A stretch of 64,000 nt of DNA from Acinetobacter johnsonii CIP 64.6 (GTDB taxonomy: Bacteria > Pseudomonadota > Gammaproteobacteria > Pseudomonadales > Moraxellaceae), in the NCBI RefSeq assembly GCF_000368045.1, contig NZ_KB849236.1:789731-853730 (forward strand), given 5' to 3'. Under the pieces are notes generated by a model. The model was given only the letters and a program-made list of their open reading frames with translations, did no database searches and was not told where the DNA came from. Numbering within the stretch: the stretch's first letter is position 1; each line of letters begins with the position of its first letter. The position numbers and the translations under genes were made by a program. Below are positions 62,231-64,000 of the stretch, in pieces.

Positions 62231-62299
62231 TTATGCAACATGTTGCATAAAAAACAAATCTCGATTATAAAGATAAACATTATGCAACTTGTTGCATTA
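62231..62299. promoter_or_regulatory. Two near-identical palindromic operators
   Basis: TTATGCAACATGTTGCATAA (62231-62250) is a perfect 20-bp palindrome. A second copy lies at 62280-62299, with core ATGCAACTTGTTGCAT. Centres are 49 bases apart. They sit between the divergent PadR gene and fadH and match the ATGCAAC...GTTGCAT style of PadR sites. Confidence 0.85.
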
Positions 62300-62361
62300 A
62301 ATAATTTGATCTAACCTTGTATTTAAAATACCAGCCAGCGAAAGCACGCCAAGGAGTACAC

Positions 62362-64000
62362 ATGTCTAATTATCCGCATTTACTTGCGCCTTTAGATTTA
62401 GGCTTTACCACATTAAAAAACCGCGTATTAATGGGATCTATGCACGTTGGACTTGAAGAAGTTGAGGGTGGTTATGATCGCATGGCGGCATTTTATGCAG
62501 AGCGTGCCGCTGGCGGTGTAGGGCTAATCGTAACAGGGGGTATTTCACCAAATGATCATGGTGTGACTTTTCACGGTGGTTCTAAGTTAGATACTTTAGA
62601 AGAAGCGGAAAAGCATAAAGTCATCACACAAGCCGTACATGATGCGGGTGGTAAAATTGCATTACAGATTTTGCATACCGGTCGTTATTCGTATCAGGCT
62701 GAAAACGTTGCACCTTCTGCAATTCAAGCACCGATTAACCCTGTAAAACCCCATGCTCTTACTTCTGCTGAAGTGAATCAGACTATTGCAGACTTTGTGA
62801 ATTGTGCAAACTTGTCACAAGTTGCTGGCTATGATGGTGTTGAAATCATGGGTTCAGAAGGATACTTAATCAATGAGTTCATCGCGGCACGTACCAACCA
62901 TCGTGATGATGAATGGGGCGGAAGCTATGAAAACCGTATTCGTTTTCCGATTGAAATCGTAAAACGCACTCGTGCAGAAGTGGGTGAAAACTTTATTATT
63001 ATTTACCGTCTTTCAATGTTGGATTTGGTTGAATGTGGTTCGACTTTAGAAGAAGTGATTCAGCTTGCCAAAGAAATTGAAAAGGCGGGTGCAACCATTA
63101 TCAATACAGGTATTGGTTGGCATGAAGCGCGTATTCCAACGATTGCAACCAAAGTGCCACGTGCGGCATTTACATGGGTGACCAAGAAGCTAAAAGGTTC
63201 GGTTCAAATTCCTTTGGTGACGTCTAACCGTATTAATACCCCTGAAATGGCTGAACATGTTTTGGCTCAGGGTGATGCGGATATGGTATCGATGGCACGC
63301 CCAATGCTTGCAGATGCTGAGTTTGTACTCAAAGCAGAACAAGGCCGTAGTGATGAAATCAATACGTGTATTGGTTGTAACCAAGCCTGTTTAGATCAAA
63401 TTTTCTCCATGCAAATTGCGACGTGTTTAGTCAACCCGCGTGCATGCTATGAAACTGAACTGATTTTTAAAGAAAGTGCGGCTAAGAAAAATATTGCGGT
63501 GATTGGTGCTGGGCCTGCAGGTTTGAGTTTTGCGACTTATGCTGCTGACCGTGGGCATCAAGTGACTGTTTTTGATGCAGCCAGTCAGATTGGTGGTCAG
63601 TTTAATATTGCGAAGACTATTCCAGGTAAAGAAGAGTTTTACGAAACACTGCGTTATTTCAAACGTAAAATTGAATTACAACCGAATATCAAGTTGGTGC
63701 TGAATCATACAGCAACTTATGAGGAGCTGAGCGCTGAGAACTATGATGACATCGTGGTTGCAACAGGCGTTACTCCACGTGAGTTGACTATTGAAGGGAT
63801 TGATCACCCGAAAGTGTTGAGTTATATCGAAGTTCTACGTGAGCGTAAGCCTGTCGGTAAAAAAGTAGCGATTATTGGTGCGGGTGGTATTGGTTTCGAT
63901 ACAGCAGAATACTTAAGCCATGAAGGTGAAAGCGGTAGTTTAAACCCACAAAAATTCTATGATGAATGGGGAATTGATACCAGCTATGCACATGTCGGTG
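62362..64000 (+). CDS. fadH: NADPH-dependent 2,4-dienoyl-CoA reductase (partial)
   Basis: Reduces 2,4-dienoyl-CoA during breakdown of unsaturated fatty acids with even-numbered double bonds, using FMN, FAD and a [4Fe-4S] cluster. The visible 546 codons start MSNYPHLLAPLDLGFTTLKN and run off the window; the family is about 670 long. TIM-barrel flavin domain with ILHTGRYSYQ and the active-site Tyr/His region, cluster motif CIGCNQACLD, and the FAD-binding GAGPAGLS. AAGGAG lies before ATG 62362. It is divergent from the PadR gene and probably regulated by it. Confidence 0.95.
   Translation, partial: MSNYPHLLAPLDLGFTTLKNRVLMGSMHVGLEEVEGGYDRMAAFYAERAAGGVGLIVTGGISPNDHGVTFHGGSKLDTLEEAEKHKVITQAVHDAGGKIALQILHTGRYSYQAENVAPSAIQAPINPVKPHALTSAEVNQTIADFVNCANLSQVAGYDGVEIMGSEGYLINEFIAARTNHRDDEWGGSYENRIRFPIEIVKRTRAEVGENFIIIYRLSMLDLVECGSTLEEVIQLAKEIEKAGATIINTGIGWHEARIPTIATKVPRAAFTWVTKKLKGSVQIPLVTSNRINTPEMAEHVLAQGDADMVSMARPMLADAEFVLKAEQGRSDEINTCIGCNQACLDQIFSMQIATCLVNPRACYETELIFKESAAKKNIAVIGAGPAGLSFATYAADRGHQVTVFDAASQIGGQFNIAKTIPGKEEFYETLRYFKRKIELQPNIKLVLNHTATYEELSAENYDDIVVATGVTPRELTIEGIDHPKVLSYIEVLRERKPVGKKVAIIGAGGIGFDTAEYLSHEGESGSLNPQKFYDEWGIDTSYAHVG

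Overview
The window is a chromosomal segment of a gammaproteobacterium of the Acinetobacter type (Moraxellaceae). This rests on moderate-to-low GC, the content and order of the core genes, and protein sequences that read as typical for that genus. No species can be named from the sequence alone. Most of the window is housekeeping DNA. I see no tRNA, no rRNA, no complete insertion sequence, no CRISPR array and no integrase.

Layout. 1-9.4 kb: the end of coq7 (cut by the window edge), an MFS transporter, and the tamA-tamB pair for outer-membrane protein assembly. 9.4-11.2 kb: four small genes, two of them lipoproteins, each with its own terminator. 11.4-14.1 kb: acnB, with a long hairpin in its leader. 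An AT-rich, stand-alone OLD-family nuclease (14.17-15.86 kb) is packed directly against the acnB terminator and is the clearest accessory gene. 16.2-18.9 kb: a Fur-box-controlled TonB-dependent receptor. 19-26.3 kb: amino-acid transport (gltS, an AroP-like permease with an Lrp/AsnC regulator, brnQ) plus a hydrolase and two small membrane proteins. 26.7-32.2 kb: map, a LysR regulator, an HD hydrolase and ntrBC. 32.6-44.9 kb: rimO followed by the envelope cluster pyrH-frr-uppS-cdsA-dxr-rseP-bamA-skp-lpxD-fabZ-lpxA. These genes supply undecaprenyl phosphate, CDP-diacylglycerol, isoprenoid precursors, lipid A precursors and the Bam machinery. 45-50.5 kb: a YbgF/CpoB-like protein, the 4.5S RNA gene, a membrane-protein gene broken by two frameshifts, recX, recA, an Hsp15-like gene and a YrfG-like phosphatase.

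50.5-52.5 kb is gene-poor. It carries two small paralogous proteins and a promoter-terminator unit that looks like a small RNA. Its 5' part matches a second such unit at 27.66-27.73 kb. 52.5-57.9 kb holds cysQ, a histidine phosphatase, an unknown gene and a lipoprotein M66-type metallopeptidase with a C-terminal ricin-like lectin domain. The window ends with rpsT, a short-chain NAD(P)-binding protein, rraA, a double GST-N protein, and a divergent hydrolase-PadR / fadH pair with two near-identical palindromic operators between them. fadH runs off the right edge.

The observations most worth following are the two promoter-terminator units sharing a 5' tag, the acnB leader hairpin, the OLD gene whose Shine-Dalgarno sequence is one arm of the acnB terminator, and LexA-like half-sites with shortened spacing over the recA promoter, in a genus known to lack LexA.
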